From: Gyrodactylus bullatarudis
Taxonomy: Eukaryota > Platyhelminthes > Monogenea > Gyrodactylidea > Gyrodactylidae
DNA length: 64,000 nt
Direction: 5' to 3'
Assembly (NCBI GenBank): GCA_012064415.1
Contig: SSNU01000114.1
Location: 62,001 to 126,000, forward strand
The notes under the pieces were generated by a model, which had not been told where the DNA came from, did not search any database, and was given only the letters and a program-made list of their open reading frames with translations. Position numbers and translations under genes: made by a program. Of the stretch, positions 1 through 12,971 are shown one piece after another. Each line of letters starts with the position of its first letter. Position 1 is the stretch's first letter.

Positions 1-134
1 ATTAACCGGACTTGAACAAACCAATTACTCGACCTGATCATCAAAGTCAAATTTGCCATCATTCGAAAGAGTATAAAATTTTCTGTTTAATTTAGTCATA
101 ACTTATGACTCATAAGTTTGAATATGCGTTGAAA

Positions 135-545
135 ATAAGGGAAATAATAGTGGTTGACAGAGGTATTTTGAAAAATGCCGGGACACACCGGAATATTCTT
201 GAAAAATGCCATCAATTTTTTTCTGCCTCAGATCTGAATCTCTTTTTCTTTGGCCGTCCTCGCTGAGAGAATTTGTCTTTACCTATCAAATCTGTTTCCG
301 TGAGTTTATTTATGTCGCAGTAGATCAATTCATTGCCGTACATTTATCAAGATCCTGTTTGATTTCCTCAACATTTCGATATGTCGAACCGATATGTAGG
401 CTGTTCATTGTGTTAACGACGATATTGACGTTTTTGAGCAATCTTGGAAACACGATATCAAGACAAAAACTAAGCAAACTTACATCAAAATAGAGATTAA
501 GAAAAAAATTGATGGCATTTTTCAACCACCACCATTATTTCCCTA
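135..545. repeat. Foldback-like element with inverted ends
   Basis: The sequence at 135-156 plus 200-222 recurs in reverse complement at about 501-544. The right arm is continuous. The left arm is interrupted by about 44 bp holding a second copy of the GAAAAATGCC motif and a short GCCGGGACACACCGG stretch. No coding capacity was seen. Probably a non-autonomous inverted-repeat element. Confidence 0.6.
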
Positions 546-600
546 AGTACCCTAAAAATAATTATTTTAGCGATAGAATTAAGGCAATTTTTTATTGGAC

Positions 601-1878
601 TAATCTGTAGAACAATTGCTCCCTCTTGTTTTGCAGTAATTTTTCTGAATGACAAAGAGACTAAGGGCTTTTTAACATTGATAATAAAAAGACCAACACG
701 TTTCAAAGTAAAATTAGAGAGAAATAAGAGGGGGGCAACTGTTCTCTAATTTAACCATAAAAAGAAAAGTAGATTATCAAAATAGACTCCATTAAATAGA
801 GACTAATCTTTTATTCGAGAGACTCAGCGTGAATGGTTAATTTTCCATGTCAAAAATTTCGTGTTTTTTTTTCAAATTCATTCATTAAGCTTCGCTTAAT
901 TGAAATAATCCAACATGAATTATGTATCGTTGTTGTGCTAAAAGGAGATATTCCCATTCAGCGTTATCGTCACATATCCCTACACACAGTTAATGGAAAT
1001 AAACATAACATGAACATATTTCTAATCAGATCAATATACAATATATCTTTTTTATAATTCAAAATTCGATTTGTTGTGGGTAGAAAGAAACTACTGATTT
1101 GAAATAATACAATTTCAATTTTCCAAACTCATATAGTATACTCATGAAAGATGAAATTACACCTATAGTTAATGTGAAGATGGGAATTTATGATTTTTAA
1201 TAAGACAAAAAAACAGATTATCATCATAGAAATTTTGATAAAACTAGCTTTATATTTTTTTGAGAACATTTTGGGTGAGGATAAATTCATTCCTGAGCTC
1301 TGATAATCAAAGTCTGATTTCATTTAGCTTCCTGCCGATAGAAAGAACTATCTTCCCACATGTTTTACAACAAGTAGAAGATTAAAAAAAGAGTAAAAAA
1401 TCTCCAATATTTTGGTTGTTTCAAGAAAAAAACTGGTTCAAAAATCCAAGGCAAGTTAGACTATATTGTTCTGTGAAACCAAGCAACGATTTATTTAGTA
1501 ACCAAGAATGAAATATTGACTTGGTCTCATCAACAAGGAAGTTAACTCAAATATTTACATTTTTTCGACTGATTGATTAAGTAATGGATGGAATCAGAAA
1601 TGAAATGAGTAATCCCAAACTTGCTAGATTTCTATTGATTCTTATTGATGAAACTTACAATTATAAGGTACCTATTGTAATCGATTAATGTTCACTTTTC
1701 CCAATAAATTTCACGGTTATGTAGCTTTTAATGAACAGACCAAGTATGTATGAATAGTTAAAAACTCACCGCAAGGGATTCGTTTTCATTTCATCGATGT
1801 TAAAAAGCCCTTAGTCTTTTTGTCATTAAGAAAAATTACTGCAAACAAGAGGGAGCAAATGTTCTATAGATTATCCCA
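601..1878. repeat. Inverted repeat pair about 1.2 kb apart
   Basis: Bases about 601-690 and about 1795-1878 are similar in reverse complement. Both contain a GCTCCCTCTTGTTT-like stretch followed by TTTTTCT and GACTAAGGGCTTTTTAACAT. The pair may be the ends of a non-autonomous transposon or two inverted insertions of one short repeat. The interior has no recognisable gene and includes a family-A fragment at 1159-1290. Confidence 0.5.
1159..1290 (+). repeat. Family-A element fragment
   Basis: Carries the family-A terminal motif (AGTTAAT, GTGAAGATGGG, AATTTATGATTTTT) found many times in this window. Only one end is clear. After it, an AATAAGACAA stretch also resembles the interior of the copy at 10448-10903. 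Confidence 0.5.
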
Positions 1879-3407
1879 AATATTTTACATAAACTACTTA
1901 CAAGTAAACATAATAAAAACTCGAAAAATCAATTAAACTAAAAGGTACTTTTTTGTATTATTTTTTAAATAAAGCATTCCTCAACTAGTAAACGGCCAAT
2001 CAACTTAACATCGAGATAACACCGAAATTACTAGGTTATTTTTAAGCTTAGTAAATTGTTAGACAATGAAAATCTGCTCTTTACCTCAAAAAATGTGGTT
2101 GCAGATCATTGATATGAATGAAATAAAATGCTATAATAAAGTATTATTTTAATACCTTATCTTTTAAATAAATACATTATAAGACCTTATAGCTTCTTAA
2201 CGACGTGTATAGTCTTCATGCGTGATGTAACTCCTATATTTGGCCTTTTGAGAATGAATTGAATCAAAAAAGGGTTTGCACACCACTGAAATGAGAGACC
2301 ATAAGCGATTAAAATTTATTTTATAGTAAGGAGATAGTTTTTTAGAGATGGGATTAACGTGTGACTTCGTCTTACAATTTGAAATCAACATTAAAACATA
2401 ATATTCGACTTGAACAATTTTCCTACTACACTTGTATGAGTCATGAAAAGTATTGGTGAAATATTTTTTCTTCTCTTACCTTGTATCAAATGACATGCTA
2501 TGGAAATTATCTTTAATGTTTGAGATAGTTCGAAAAATTCTCTTTCCGTTCGTGTAAAAAGATGTTACAGATCAAAGTGACTTCAGAAAATTACGAAAAC
2601 ATATACTCGACTCTGATTGGTCCATTGGGACTGACCAATGAAACGAAACTAGTCTTCTCCCCAAAAAAACCTATATAATAGGCATACTATCTCGATTAAT
2701 ACTAATCTGTTCCACTTTCAGGGGGGTTTTACCTGTACTCCTATTTTCAAGTTAAACTCCAAACCACCCACTTCCAAATCGAAAAATATTTTTTGGTTGA
2801 ATTCCTTTCAGATCTAAATTCAAGATCTATATTTTCTGACACAGAGAATCCGAAAATTCGTAATTTTAGATTTCGAAAATCTTCTACTGAAATACAATTG
2901 TGATCCATAAATGATTCTACATTTTCATATCAATTGAAGGCCATTTTATAGAATTTTAAAAGAAGAATGATTATTCATTCTACACCTGTTCATCATTAAT
3001 CTTTCTCTCGCTTTTTATATATTAGTGTATTTGCTCAAAAACAAACAAAAGTGAATCCTTTTTTCAGTTATACAGAATAGACACACAATCACACACTCTG
3101 CATACATTTGAATATATATTGACTATGTAGATACATGCATTCATCTATTGTCTATGACGGGTGTCCTTAGTTCTCCACACTCTAAAATTGAATTACATAT
3201 ATTCATTACAGATTGATGGATTCTTTCATTCTCTCTATTTCTTTTCATTTCTCAAAACACTAACTCTCTCTACAAAATCCAACAGAGTGTAGTCTGTAGA
3301 AAATGGAAATTGCTTTGATTCTAATAATGATCAATACAGATGTATAAAAATGTACAAGTTAAATGGATGAGCATTTTACAAAAATAAGCTAAAAGGATAA
3401 AGTTAAA

Positions 3408-3808
3408 CATGTTGATGACATGAAGATGAGAATTTACTATCTCCATACAAAAAAAAATTTTTCTCTGCATAGTCAGGATCAAAATATCTTTTAGAGTCCC
3501 ATAATGAAATCAGCCTTGAGTCATATTTTTTACATTTCGTTTTTTGGCCATAAAAGTTCATTATGAAAATTGAATTGAATTTTTATTTTTGGATCTTGAA
3601 AATCGATGAAAATTTGACAATTCAACATCCCTGAAAAATGACGAATGTACCAAAATTTCAATGCTGATAATTGATTTTCTTGTCAAACCGGGATCCTAAA
3701 AATCCTCAAGTTCTAGACTCCAAAAAATCTTGATCAAATTCGGTTTCTTGATGAAAAAATAAAGAATTATGTGAAAATCATAAATTCCCATCTTTATATT
3801 GACTAGTT
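3408..3808. mobile_element. Family-A inverted-repeat element (MITE-like), two ended
   Basis: About 400 bp. The left end reads GATGACATGAAGATGAGAAT and the right end is its approximate reverse complement, with ATTCCCATCTTTATATTGAC. The interior contains the family motif CCAAAAAATCTTGATCAAAT near 3721-3740. No protein is encoded. It is consistent with a non-autonomous DNA transposon or foldback element; the transposase family is unknown. Confidence 0.6.
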
Positions 3809-3898
3809 TTATATTGCAACATTTCTTCATCATGATTGAGTTCTTGATAAAAGAATGTGATAATAAACCACCCATCTTCACAATATAAAGTTCAAATT

Positions 3899-4188
3899 AT
3901 TTTTCCCATAATATTCAACGGACATGATAAATCCACCATGAAGGCCCACTTAATGATAAGATTACTATTTTTGATAAGATAAAACTTGAGAAATTCATTA
4001 ATTGGCCAAGATATTCCGGATTTTGGTGATTGCGGCGATTTTGATTTCTAACAAAAAAAAAACTGGATGGCATAACGGTGAAGCAATTTTCGAAACATGC
4101 TTCAATACAAAAAAATGCTTAGAATTGATAGTTGTTTCGGAAAAGTTAGTACTAATATGAGGTTAAAAATTTCATCCTACCCTAGTGT
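3899..4188 (+). mobile_element. Family-B element, 5'-truncated copy
   Basis: Aligns with the right two thirds of the complete copy at 15804-16223. Shared features are CACCATGAAGGCCC, GATGATAAG-like text, GCCAAGATATTCCGGATTTT, ACATGCTTCAATACAAAAAA, GCTTAGAATTGATAG, and an end resembling the terminal inverted repeat (TTTCATCCTACCCTAGT). The TIR-bearing left end is missing. It lies just after a family-A element. Confidence 0.65.
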
Positions 4189-6484
4189 AGATTAAAAAAT
4201 ATCAAAGTAGTAGAATGTAGTAAAAACTAGAATGATCTTTGAATAAAAAATTCAGTTTTGAAGAAAATTTCACCTTTTAAAATAAAAATTTTTTCCTGAC
4301 CATCCGGAGTTTTTATAAAAATGGTATTTCAGATTCTTTCAAAGTATTCTAACCGATTTTCCCCTAGCATTAATCAAATTTGGTACAGGAGTTTCACATT
4401 TTCATAAGGTCAATTCATTAGAACTTTATTCCTTTGTTTTTACTAAAGTGACTTTATCATAAGAAAATGTTTTTGTTCTAATTCTCACAGCTAGTAGTAG
4501 TATGCCTGTCCCCTACCCCCTTCCACATACATCCAGAGGGACTCTATACAGTCTCCAATTTTATCTCTGGCAAGAATTAAAAAGAAAGAAATTAGTTTTT
4601 CTAATTAAAAGTTTTCTTCTCAATTTTCTATTAGTAAGGGAAGGAAAAGTCAATCTAAATGTTTATTTTTCAATTCACATCGTTCTCAATACAACAGAGA
4701 AAAATTAAGTTCTTTTTTATGTACAAAAACTCACTCCTGTTGATTTAATAGAAGGCATAAATTCTAGACAACATCACCATACAAACAAAACTAATAAATA
4801 AAACCACAGCTGTACAAAAAGACAATTTGAAGAATGTGATGGCCACAGAAGAGATGAAAGGGGGAACCAATATGGGAGATGAGATTTCAGTAATCCCCGC
4901 AATAGGGAGTGAAAGTTCACTTCCGATTTCTTGACCAAGTCCCAGAAATATTTCTTTCATGACTCGCATTCAGTAATGTCGTTTGTGAATACACTAATTA
5001 AAATTCTACAGTTAATTTCTAAGGCAATCGCATATTTTAATTCTACGGGGATGATAGGCAATAGGTTTTCAATAATAAAATAGTTTTAAACAAAAATCAA
5101 CCCTTCGAAAAACAACTTTCTTTGATCTAGGATAGTCAATATTTAATAATTATTAATGAAAGAGCTGAGGTCTTTGAGTAAATATTAATGAGTTATTAAA
5201 GTGGTTTAAGGGCACAATGGGTCCCAACAGTTTTGAATTTTTAACTAAATTTATATATTATACTTTTTAGAGATATTTTTTCAGCCCATTAGAGAGCCCC
5301 GATAAAATTCATTAACACGAATAAAAATGGATTCAAAACCTGCGTTCTCAAAATACATTATTCATACCTGATTAAGTTCTAACTAATTTTCGTACACAGT
5401 ATTTTATCGAGCTCTTGATCAGAGAGAATAAGTAAGGACTACATTCAATTTTCAAGTGCACTACTTATTATTAAGATTATGCTAGAATTATTATCGTAGA
5501 TTCAATAGAATATAACCATTCTGGAAAAAGATACTCTTCATATGAGAATTTTGATAAAAATTTGTATAGTATTACTTGTGATCAAGTATCTTAAATTATG
5601 CTTGACAATTTCTTTTCTCTATCATTGAGTTTATTATTTCTTCAGCTAGTTAGTTTTGAAAATTAATTTCGTTCTAGGTGTTTAAGCCTAGAGTACCCAA
5701 AAAATAAACTTACTAATCTTACCATTGAGGTAAAAAATACCCCATCTAATAAAAGAATATTTTATTTAATATATAAAATATATTCAACAATTTTCGCATA
5801 TCATTAATGAATTGTCTTTACAAACATGAGTATCATACTTGTTACATGTTCGGGTTGTTTTCCTATCGTTTGCTCTTGGACAAAGTGAACATCTCAAAGC
5901 AGTTGATTTTAAAATTTTCTGGCGCTTCTTTGATGGCTGTATAGGAAATTCGAACGTTGTTTTTGATTGAGAAGTAATCTTCTCGGGAAGATTTCTGAGA
6001 AAGAATCTTCTCTGACAGCGAGTGCCCTGTAATGAATCCCTCCGGGGTCGTATTATTTGGTAATGAATTAGCCCATGTTGCTGAATATGACAAATTACAA
6101 ATGTGTCTCACCGTGAATAGTACGAAAGAGCATTTAGCATATCAAATAGAAAATTACACGTGATGACACTGTTATTTTTATCAAATTGATAAATTGTTCA
6201 ATTTCGGAGATATTCGCAGTTCTTATGTTTTGATCTCAAGAAAATCCTGAATTTTCATTTATTGGAAGCCGTGAGTTGAACTGAAAACACAACACTCCAA
6301 TTTTATGACAAATTCTAAGACCAAGTTCAGATTCTTCGAACACTTCATCGAACACAAACGGAACAGATCTTATTACTTGATGTGTGAATAGTAATTAATA
6401 ATTACATCAAAATCTTAAACTTGTTACTCGGTTTGAAGATTATTTGATAGTCCCAACAATTTCGGAAATCTTGTTACTATAGTT

Positions 6485-6560
6485 GCCCGGTGTGGCGTAG
6501 TGGTATCTCTCTCACCTCTCATTATCCTCCGTCCTAGGTTCAAATCCTCCCACACCGGGC
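6485..6560 (+). tRNA. tRNA-like sequence, degenerate or a tRNA-derived SINE head
   Basis: The 76-nt block has a good internal promoter box A (TGGCGTAGTGG) and box B (GGTTCAAATCC), and its ends pair (GCCCGGT with ACCGGGC). The terminal pairing extends to 11 perfect base pairs, which leaves no normal T-stem, and I cannot fold a convincing D-stem or anticodon stem. I therefore favour a tRNA pseudogene or SINE head over a working tRNA and assign no amino acid. Confidence 0.45.
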
Positions 6561-9500
6561 ACATTGAACACTCTTTCCCTGTTCTCTTATTTGTACTATC
6601 ATGATGATTAATGATCATTAATCTAACTCTGTATATAAATTAAAACACTAGGGTAGATTCGACCAATAAACCCTCAATTAAGCGAAAACGGAAGAGAAAC
6701 AGTAGGCAGATACTAATGGATGAATTCTTGAAAGGCCCTAATTTACTAAAGAGGCAGAAGTAATGAGTCCATGGATACAGGATTGCTCTCCCCCATCCCC
6801 AAATTGAAGGATCTCTTTAACCAATGGAAGAGCAGAAAATATTGCATTGTAAAAGTATAAAATTTAAACCCGGGGTTGAGTCTGAAGAGACCCGGCGAAA
6901 TAAAACGTTTATCACTTATTATTCGCTTGTTTTCTAATCTTCCTAATGAATCCAAATCAGAATAGTAATATCTTAGATGAAGTTCGACAATATTACCATT
7001 CTAAAATAAATTAAAATGTTCGATTTCAAAAAAAAAAAAAACTTTTTAAAATATAAGTTAAGAATTTACTATTTTTAGTCTTGATCCGAAACATCAGTAT
7101 TGAATTGCATTAAATCTTCGTAATCGATAAACATTTTGAGCTCAAATTTTGAAAAAGTGGGAAACTGAGGCATTTTCGAAATTCTTAGAATAGGATTTCC
7201 AGGGATTCTGAATTATGATAATTTCGTTGATAGATGGTTCCTTTGAAAACTAATAACTATCAATGATCGAAATAAAAGGGTTTCTCTTTAATTTATCACT
7301 TGATTCAAATAGTTAAACGGGTTTTAAAAAAGTTTGAATAAAACGTTATACCGAACAGTTCTCCGAAGAATTACTTAGTTCAAAACAAAGTACAGTGTAG
7401 TATATAGTTCACTCAACTACTTTTTAGTATCTCCTTACTCATACAATGTATAGTGAGGGAACAATCCAAATCTAGCTGCAATTTCATTGGCCAGTATCAT
7501 TCATAAACGAAAAAATTATTCTCACTTGTAGGAAAGAATAGGAATAAAATTTTTCTAATCAATTTTTCAAAACCTTGAGTAGCAGTGAGCAGTAAACTAA
7601 CTAGTATCGGATTTATTCTATAGGACGAAATGGATCGTAATAATTTTGGTGAGTCATTTTAATACGTATTTTTTGCATCATTTTTACTCAAAATTCTTGA
7701 AAAAACACGCGATTTTAGTTCATCTCTGAACGTAATTTTACCATAGTATAATATATCGCTTCTATTCATCCATAGATTTTGAGCAGGTTTTTTTATTCAT
7801 TGATCATTTTCATCATGAAATTAAGTGAATTTTTATTATCCAGAAAAGTAGATGTAAATTCTATCTCTGGCCAGCGTAATATGAATAAAAATACGTTTAA
7901 AAACATGTACAATGTATAGATATTCTCTGATCATGATGCATGAATTCTCCCTTGCTGAGATTATCTTTATAGATCTGTGGTTCCCATGTATAAATAATGG
8001 ACATTTGTGTTCACATGAAAGAATTATTCCATTCGTTTTCATTATGTAGTGATCTTTTTCCAGTGTATTATTTTGTGAGTGTTCGAATAGAACGAATTCT
8101 ACTCAGGGGGAGGATGTTCCATTGCACGAAAAAGATCATATCCGCTTTCATAAATGACATTTGAAATATTCCTTTTCAATAAATTCATTCTCCTGCTCTA
8201 TTGATGACTATGGAAGATCAGTGGAAAACCGAGTATCTAAACAGATCTTTTTTAATTTTCGAGAACATTTTCTTAAAGTTGAAGCAAGTTGTGATTTTAA
8301 TTTCGAAAATGCCTTAACTTTTACAATTTTTATCACTGATAAGATATCAACTTTTTGAACCAACATTTGACAGACTAAAGCTCTGATAAATAAGTCATTT
8401 TCAAATGATTCGATTTCCAACAAAAATGATGAATTTCTCCGAACCTCTTTAGGTAAATCCCAGCCATTTGTTCAATGCTCATCCCAATGTTAAATCACTT
8501 CAAATCTTTGAAGTCGACAAAAAATTTGTGCAAAAAGTTGAAAAATTACGAAATGATTAAATTATTATCATTTTTAATTAGCTGGGAGAGATAAGCTTTG
8601 GATCAAGTGTGGAGATTTTTTGAGATGATTTTAACGAGTAAATATCATATCATTCTTGGTATACATAGATTCAATGAGAATTTCCTGTTTCCCAGAGAGT
8701 GAATCAAATCTATCGGAAGAAATTGCTTTGTTTAGTAAATGGATCGTACTTTTTTCGTGCGGAATAATATGAAATGTGATCAGCGATTGCATTCTATCAA
8801 GGGGGAAAATGTAAAAGAAGCAAAAATTGAAGCAATTTGATCCCTTGAGATAAATTTTCCTTTCTAATTATCCTAGCAAGTTTAATGATCACATTGAGGG
8901 ATGTGCTTGTGTACGAAAAAAACACAGAAAAGCTTAAAATCAATAATCTATTCGATAATAATAGGTATTAATAACTACAGCTAACGAATATAAGAATACG
9001 TATGTCCTTGTCAAATTCATCTTGTTGAAAATGTGTCAAGTCTAAACCTCAGAGAGTTAAGATAAATCGACATCAGAGGTATAAAATTAGGAGTACATAA
9101 CCTTTCGTTTGTTTGAATTTCAACATTCAGTTAGTTTTCAAGTCAAGGCTTGATACTGCTAATTTTTTCAAAAGTTATATTTAATCTCAAATAGACCAAG
9201 CACCAAATTATTATTTTGAGTAGAACTCCTTAGACGTTGATTGAGGACAAAAATTCAGTTAGTGAGGATGAATGAAAAGATTTATCTGACATTATCTCAC
9301 CAGTTTGGATTAAAATTTTAAACTTTTATTCAAAAGAGATTTTATGATAATTCCTCTGAAAAGATTTAATATCATTGACAAGTGCTTGAGTAGATTTCCA
9401 AAGGAAAATTATCCGTATTGTCTCTTGATTCTAGCTGGATGATTTTTAAATATAAATATAAATCTAATCGAAATTTTCAAGCAATCCTTCCATATCTCTA

Positions 9501-10447
9501 ATGAGAGGCCAATCTAAAAAACTATTGAAACGAGGAATCCTCCGAAATCCAAATTTGAGATTAAAAAAAAACGTTCTAAATTTGAAGCAAGTATTTATTA
9601 TCCCAATGTTTTCTATAATTCACTGAGATCATTTTAAACTTATAGTTTATGGATAATTCACTATTTGGGATCACAGTAAAAATCTAGAATTTCCATCCTG
9701 AATGAAATAGAGTTCAAGAGAGTGTATGGAGTAATTCTTATTGCTAAATGATGCTTTTAGGAGGGCTGAAGCAAATTCTCAATCTTCTCGGAACATTCAA
9801 GCTGATGGCAAGTAGTCTATAATTTTAAATCGGATATTTTGAAATTCCAGTTAGAATCGGAAATTGAAATCTTAGTTTTATAGTTATTCTCAATAGCTCA
9901 AGAAATGCAAGACTGAATAAATAAAGCTTTATCCCCGGAAGTTTTTTGCGAACAAATCATAAAAGTTAATTTTGATGATTTCAAATGAAATACCAATGTA
10001 CATCACCTTGATAGAAAATTGTTGGATTAAGTTAGAAAGAAAAGAATTTCAGGAAATTCATTCTCCGAGTACCACAAACTTCCTTTTGCACCACACAGGC
10101 AGTAATTATCTAGTATTGTTTATCAGCTATTTACTTATTAAAATAATGTTAATTTTTTTTGATACAATTTTTTTATGAATTCATTAATTATTTCTTTTAT
10201 GAGGAAAATATAATTTCATTGGGGGAATTCAGTGAATATTCTTAAAATTGGAATACATTCTAATGTAATTATTTATGATTATAAATAAAATCAATGGCTA
10301 AAAGAGAGGGATAGAAACAGGTGAATATAAGTGAATTTTGGACTGATGTTTAGTAGGATGATGTAAAGAGATTCATTTCATCATCATAATTTTGAACCAA
10401 GTAGTTCTTCAAATTTTGTAAAATTACTTAGAACATTTATATAGAAA

Positions 10448-10903
10448 GCTAGTTAATATAGAAATGGGAATTTATGGTTTTTCCAAAATTGTCATTTTTT
10501 TCATCAAGGCCCACTTTTCACGATATGGAGAAAAAAATTTTGAAAAATCAATTTTTACTGAAAATATGAAAAATTTTCAATCTTGTAGTAGTGCCAAATT
10601 TTCATATTCAAAGAAATCAAATATTAGGAATGAAATTAAAAAATTGATTTTTAAGATCGTAATAAGACAAGAAAACCGATAACCCGAATGAAAATTTTGA
10701 TAGATTCGTCATATTTTAGGGATCTTGAATTGCCAAAATTTCATCGATTTTCATCGATCCAAAAATAAAAATTTTCCCACGAGTTTGGGGTATGATTCAG
10801 CATATTTGATTTCTTTGTCTAATCGGGTTCCTCATCTTGACCAAATTCGGGTTTTTGATGAAAAAAATGAGAATTTTGTTAAAATCTTCATGTTAACTAG
10901 GTG
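10448..10903. mobile_element. Family-A inverted-repeat element, two ended
   Basis: The left end AGCTAGTTAATATAGAAATG and the right end CATGTTAACTAGGTG are inverted relatives. The interior near the right end contains GACCAAATTCGGGTTTTTGA, as in the copy at 3408-3808. The short frames inside are AT-rich and not gene-like. Confidence 0.6.
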
Positions 10904-11689
10904 TATTTTCAGGTTCTTTTATTAACTGTTATTTGCAATAGAATGATTCTTAGATACCAGCTACTGGCTTGTGTGAAAATTATAGCAAGATCAATCAATT
11001 ATTCAAGTCAATTTAAATGGGATTAATTAAAAAATCAAAATTTGGTCCCGCAAATATTATATTTAGCTCACTGGCATTATTTGGCGTCACTTTTATTGTT
11101 ATTTATTAATATCTCAAAGTATTTCCAGTTCATTAGCCTGGCCTTTCAAGGCCTATATAAAATTTTTCTTCTTATTCCAAAATTTTTAAGCGCAATGCTT
11201 TCTGAAGAAATAAATTTGACTCAAACTAATTCAATGAATATGAAACAGAAATTTTAAAAATATTTCAAGTTACTGGCTTATCAGAGATATAAATGTAGCG
11301 TTTATTTTAAAAAAACTTCTCAATTTTCATTTCGTCTCACCAAAGGTATATTTTTATAAGGAGAGCTTGATTAAAACTTGTAATTGAATAAGAATACGTG
11401 CTATGATCTGGAAGAACAGAAGCCCAATTCTAATTTGAAAACTTTTTTTGCGTTTCAAATATTATTTTTCAAACACCTGCCAAGTTAATTTAAAAATTAT
11501 TGCTCCATATAACGATAATTAGTTTCCCATATCATTACTCAAAAGTATGAATACGATTAGTTAGAGCCAAAAGTACTAAAGACTACAATTAACATAGTAG
11601 ACTTACAGGACCTAGAAATTCTTAATCCATGCTTTTCATTTAGTGAGTTAGATATATTTAATTTCAATGTTTAAAAAAATAGGGACCTT

Positions 11690-11978
11690 TGACTAATCGT
11701 CATCCTTAAAATCAACTTTTGATCACTCTCTCACTTTTAAATCAACAAAAATTATCAACTCAAAGTTCAAAAAAATGGGAATTCGGCGCCATCTCTAGAT
11801 TTGAAATATGCCATAACTTTCTTAAAATTTGATTTTTTTCAAATTTTTTTTCTTCAGATCCTGAAAGTGGAACCTACGATCTAGATTCCAAAAAATCTTG
11901 ATCAAATTCGATTTTTTGATGAAATAATTCATAATTTTGTAAAAAGCATAAATTCCCATCTTCATATTAATTAGGTGT
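11690..11978 (-). mobile_element. Family-A element copy
   Basis: Ends in ATAAATTCCCATCTTCATAT plus TAATTAGGTGTAG, the shared terminal motif. The interior has CTAGATTCCAAAAAATCTTG, GATCACTCTCTCACTTTTAA and a GAAATATGCCATAACTTTC stretch. It is similar in reverse complement to 23732-23998. Confidence 0.6.
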
Positions 11979-12017
11979 AGATTTATATCCTATTAAAATT
12001 GATTCTCCAATAGTTCA

Positions 12018-12140
12018 AGAAGCATGGAAAGGTATTTTGAGGCGAAATTTGGTTGGATTATATTAAAATACTTGAAGATTAGATTTTTCATATCCATAGG
12101 TGGTTTAAGTAAATTTGCTAAATCTCGTCCAAGTCTACTA
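12018..12140 (+). repeat. Family-C repeat arm, single copy
   Basis: Contains GAAGCATGGAAAGGTATTTT, GCGAAATTTGGTTGGATTAT and a closing GTCTACTAATGA. It matches one arm of the foldback element at 24078-24460. Here only one arm is present. It directly follows a family-A copy, as in the 24-kb cluster. Confidence 0.6.
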
Positions 12141-12620
12141 ATGAACAAACAATTCTAGAAATAAAAAGGTTCTCTTGTAAGTAGTCAGATTGTTTTTGCC
12201 GTTGCATGCTCAAAAATGAAATTTCGGCTCTATTATCTCATCATCCAAAAAATAGTCCTTTACAAATTGAATAAATTTTATGGCTAAGCTTTTTGTAATT
12301 ACTAAAATTCTTTTCGATCACAATTAGAAATATTCAAAATCTTGTTTATTTCTCGAAAAGATAGAAATAATTGTCACACAAAATTATGGTTGGCTTCAGT
12401 AACAATCCATATTAGAATGAATTTGGAATCACGCGAGCCTAATATTAAAACAAAATCCATATTGAAGATAACTACCTTAATATTTGACAAATATTTCAGC
12501 TTAATATTTTTGGCATAAACTACAGAATTATTAATTGATCCTTTATCTCGCATTGTTCCACTAGTGGAACACACCACTTTCTTCTGGTGAACTTAAACAA
12601 TAGAACTCTTTTTAAAAACT

Positions 12621-12971
12621 TTAGGAAAAAATAGAAGAACTTTCTATCGGGGGAAATTTTTGAATCAAATTGCGTTTGAATTGATTGGCAACTAGCCAGT
12701 CAAGTATATCTTTTTCTGAGCGTAAATTATCAGACTCAAGAAATTTCCTCATACATACACGGGTAGTGAGAATTTTTCTCTCTCCACGATTGAGAGATTC
12801 AGGAAATTGAAAAAAGAACTGCAAGCTGTTAACATCAACATCAACACAAAATACAGAACAATAAAAAGTTTCTTTTTGATCTTCAAGTTTAATTTTCTCT
12901 GTAACTAAGATAAACAATAAAAAACACATTTTCTCATGACAGCTGTAATACAATAATTGATTCTGTGCCAT
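12621..12971 (-). other. Unrecognised 116-codon open frame
   Basis: The longest open frame in the first 26 kb. The predicted product starts MAQNQLLYYSCHEK and includes ESDNLRSEKDILDWLVANQ. I recognise no family with confidence. The EKDILDWLVANQ stretch loosely resembles the end of thioredoxin-like repeats of some arthropod proteins, which would make this a decayed exon or an unplaced exon. No convincing flanking splice or start context was identified. It could be chance. Confidence 0.2.

Noticed and set aside
6424..6618. Minus-strand open frame MIINHHDSTNKRTGKECSMC...
   Set aside because: It runs through the tRNA-like sequence; this is a common false frame on tRNA/SINE DNA.
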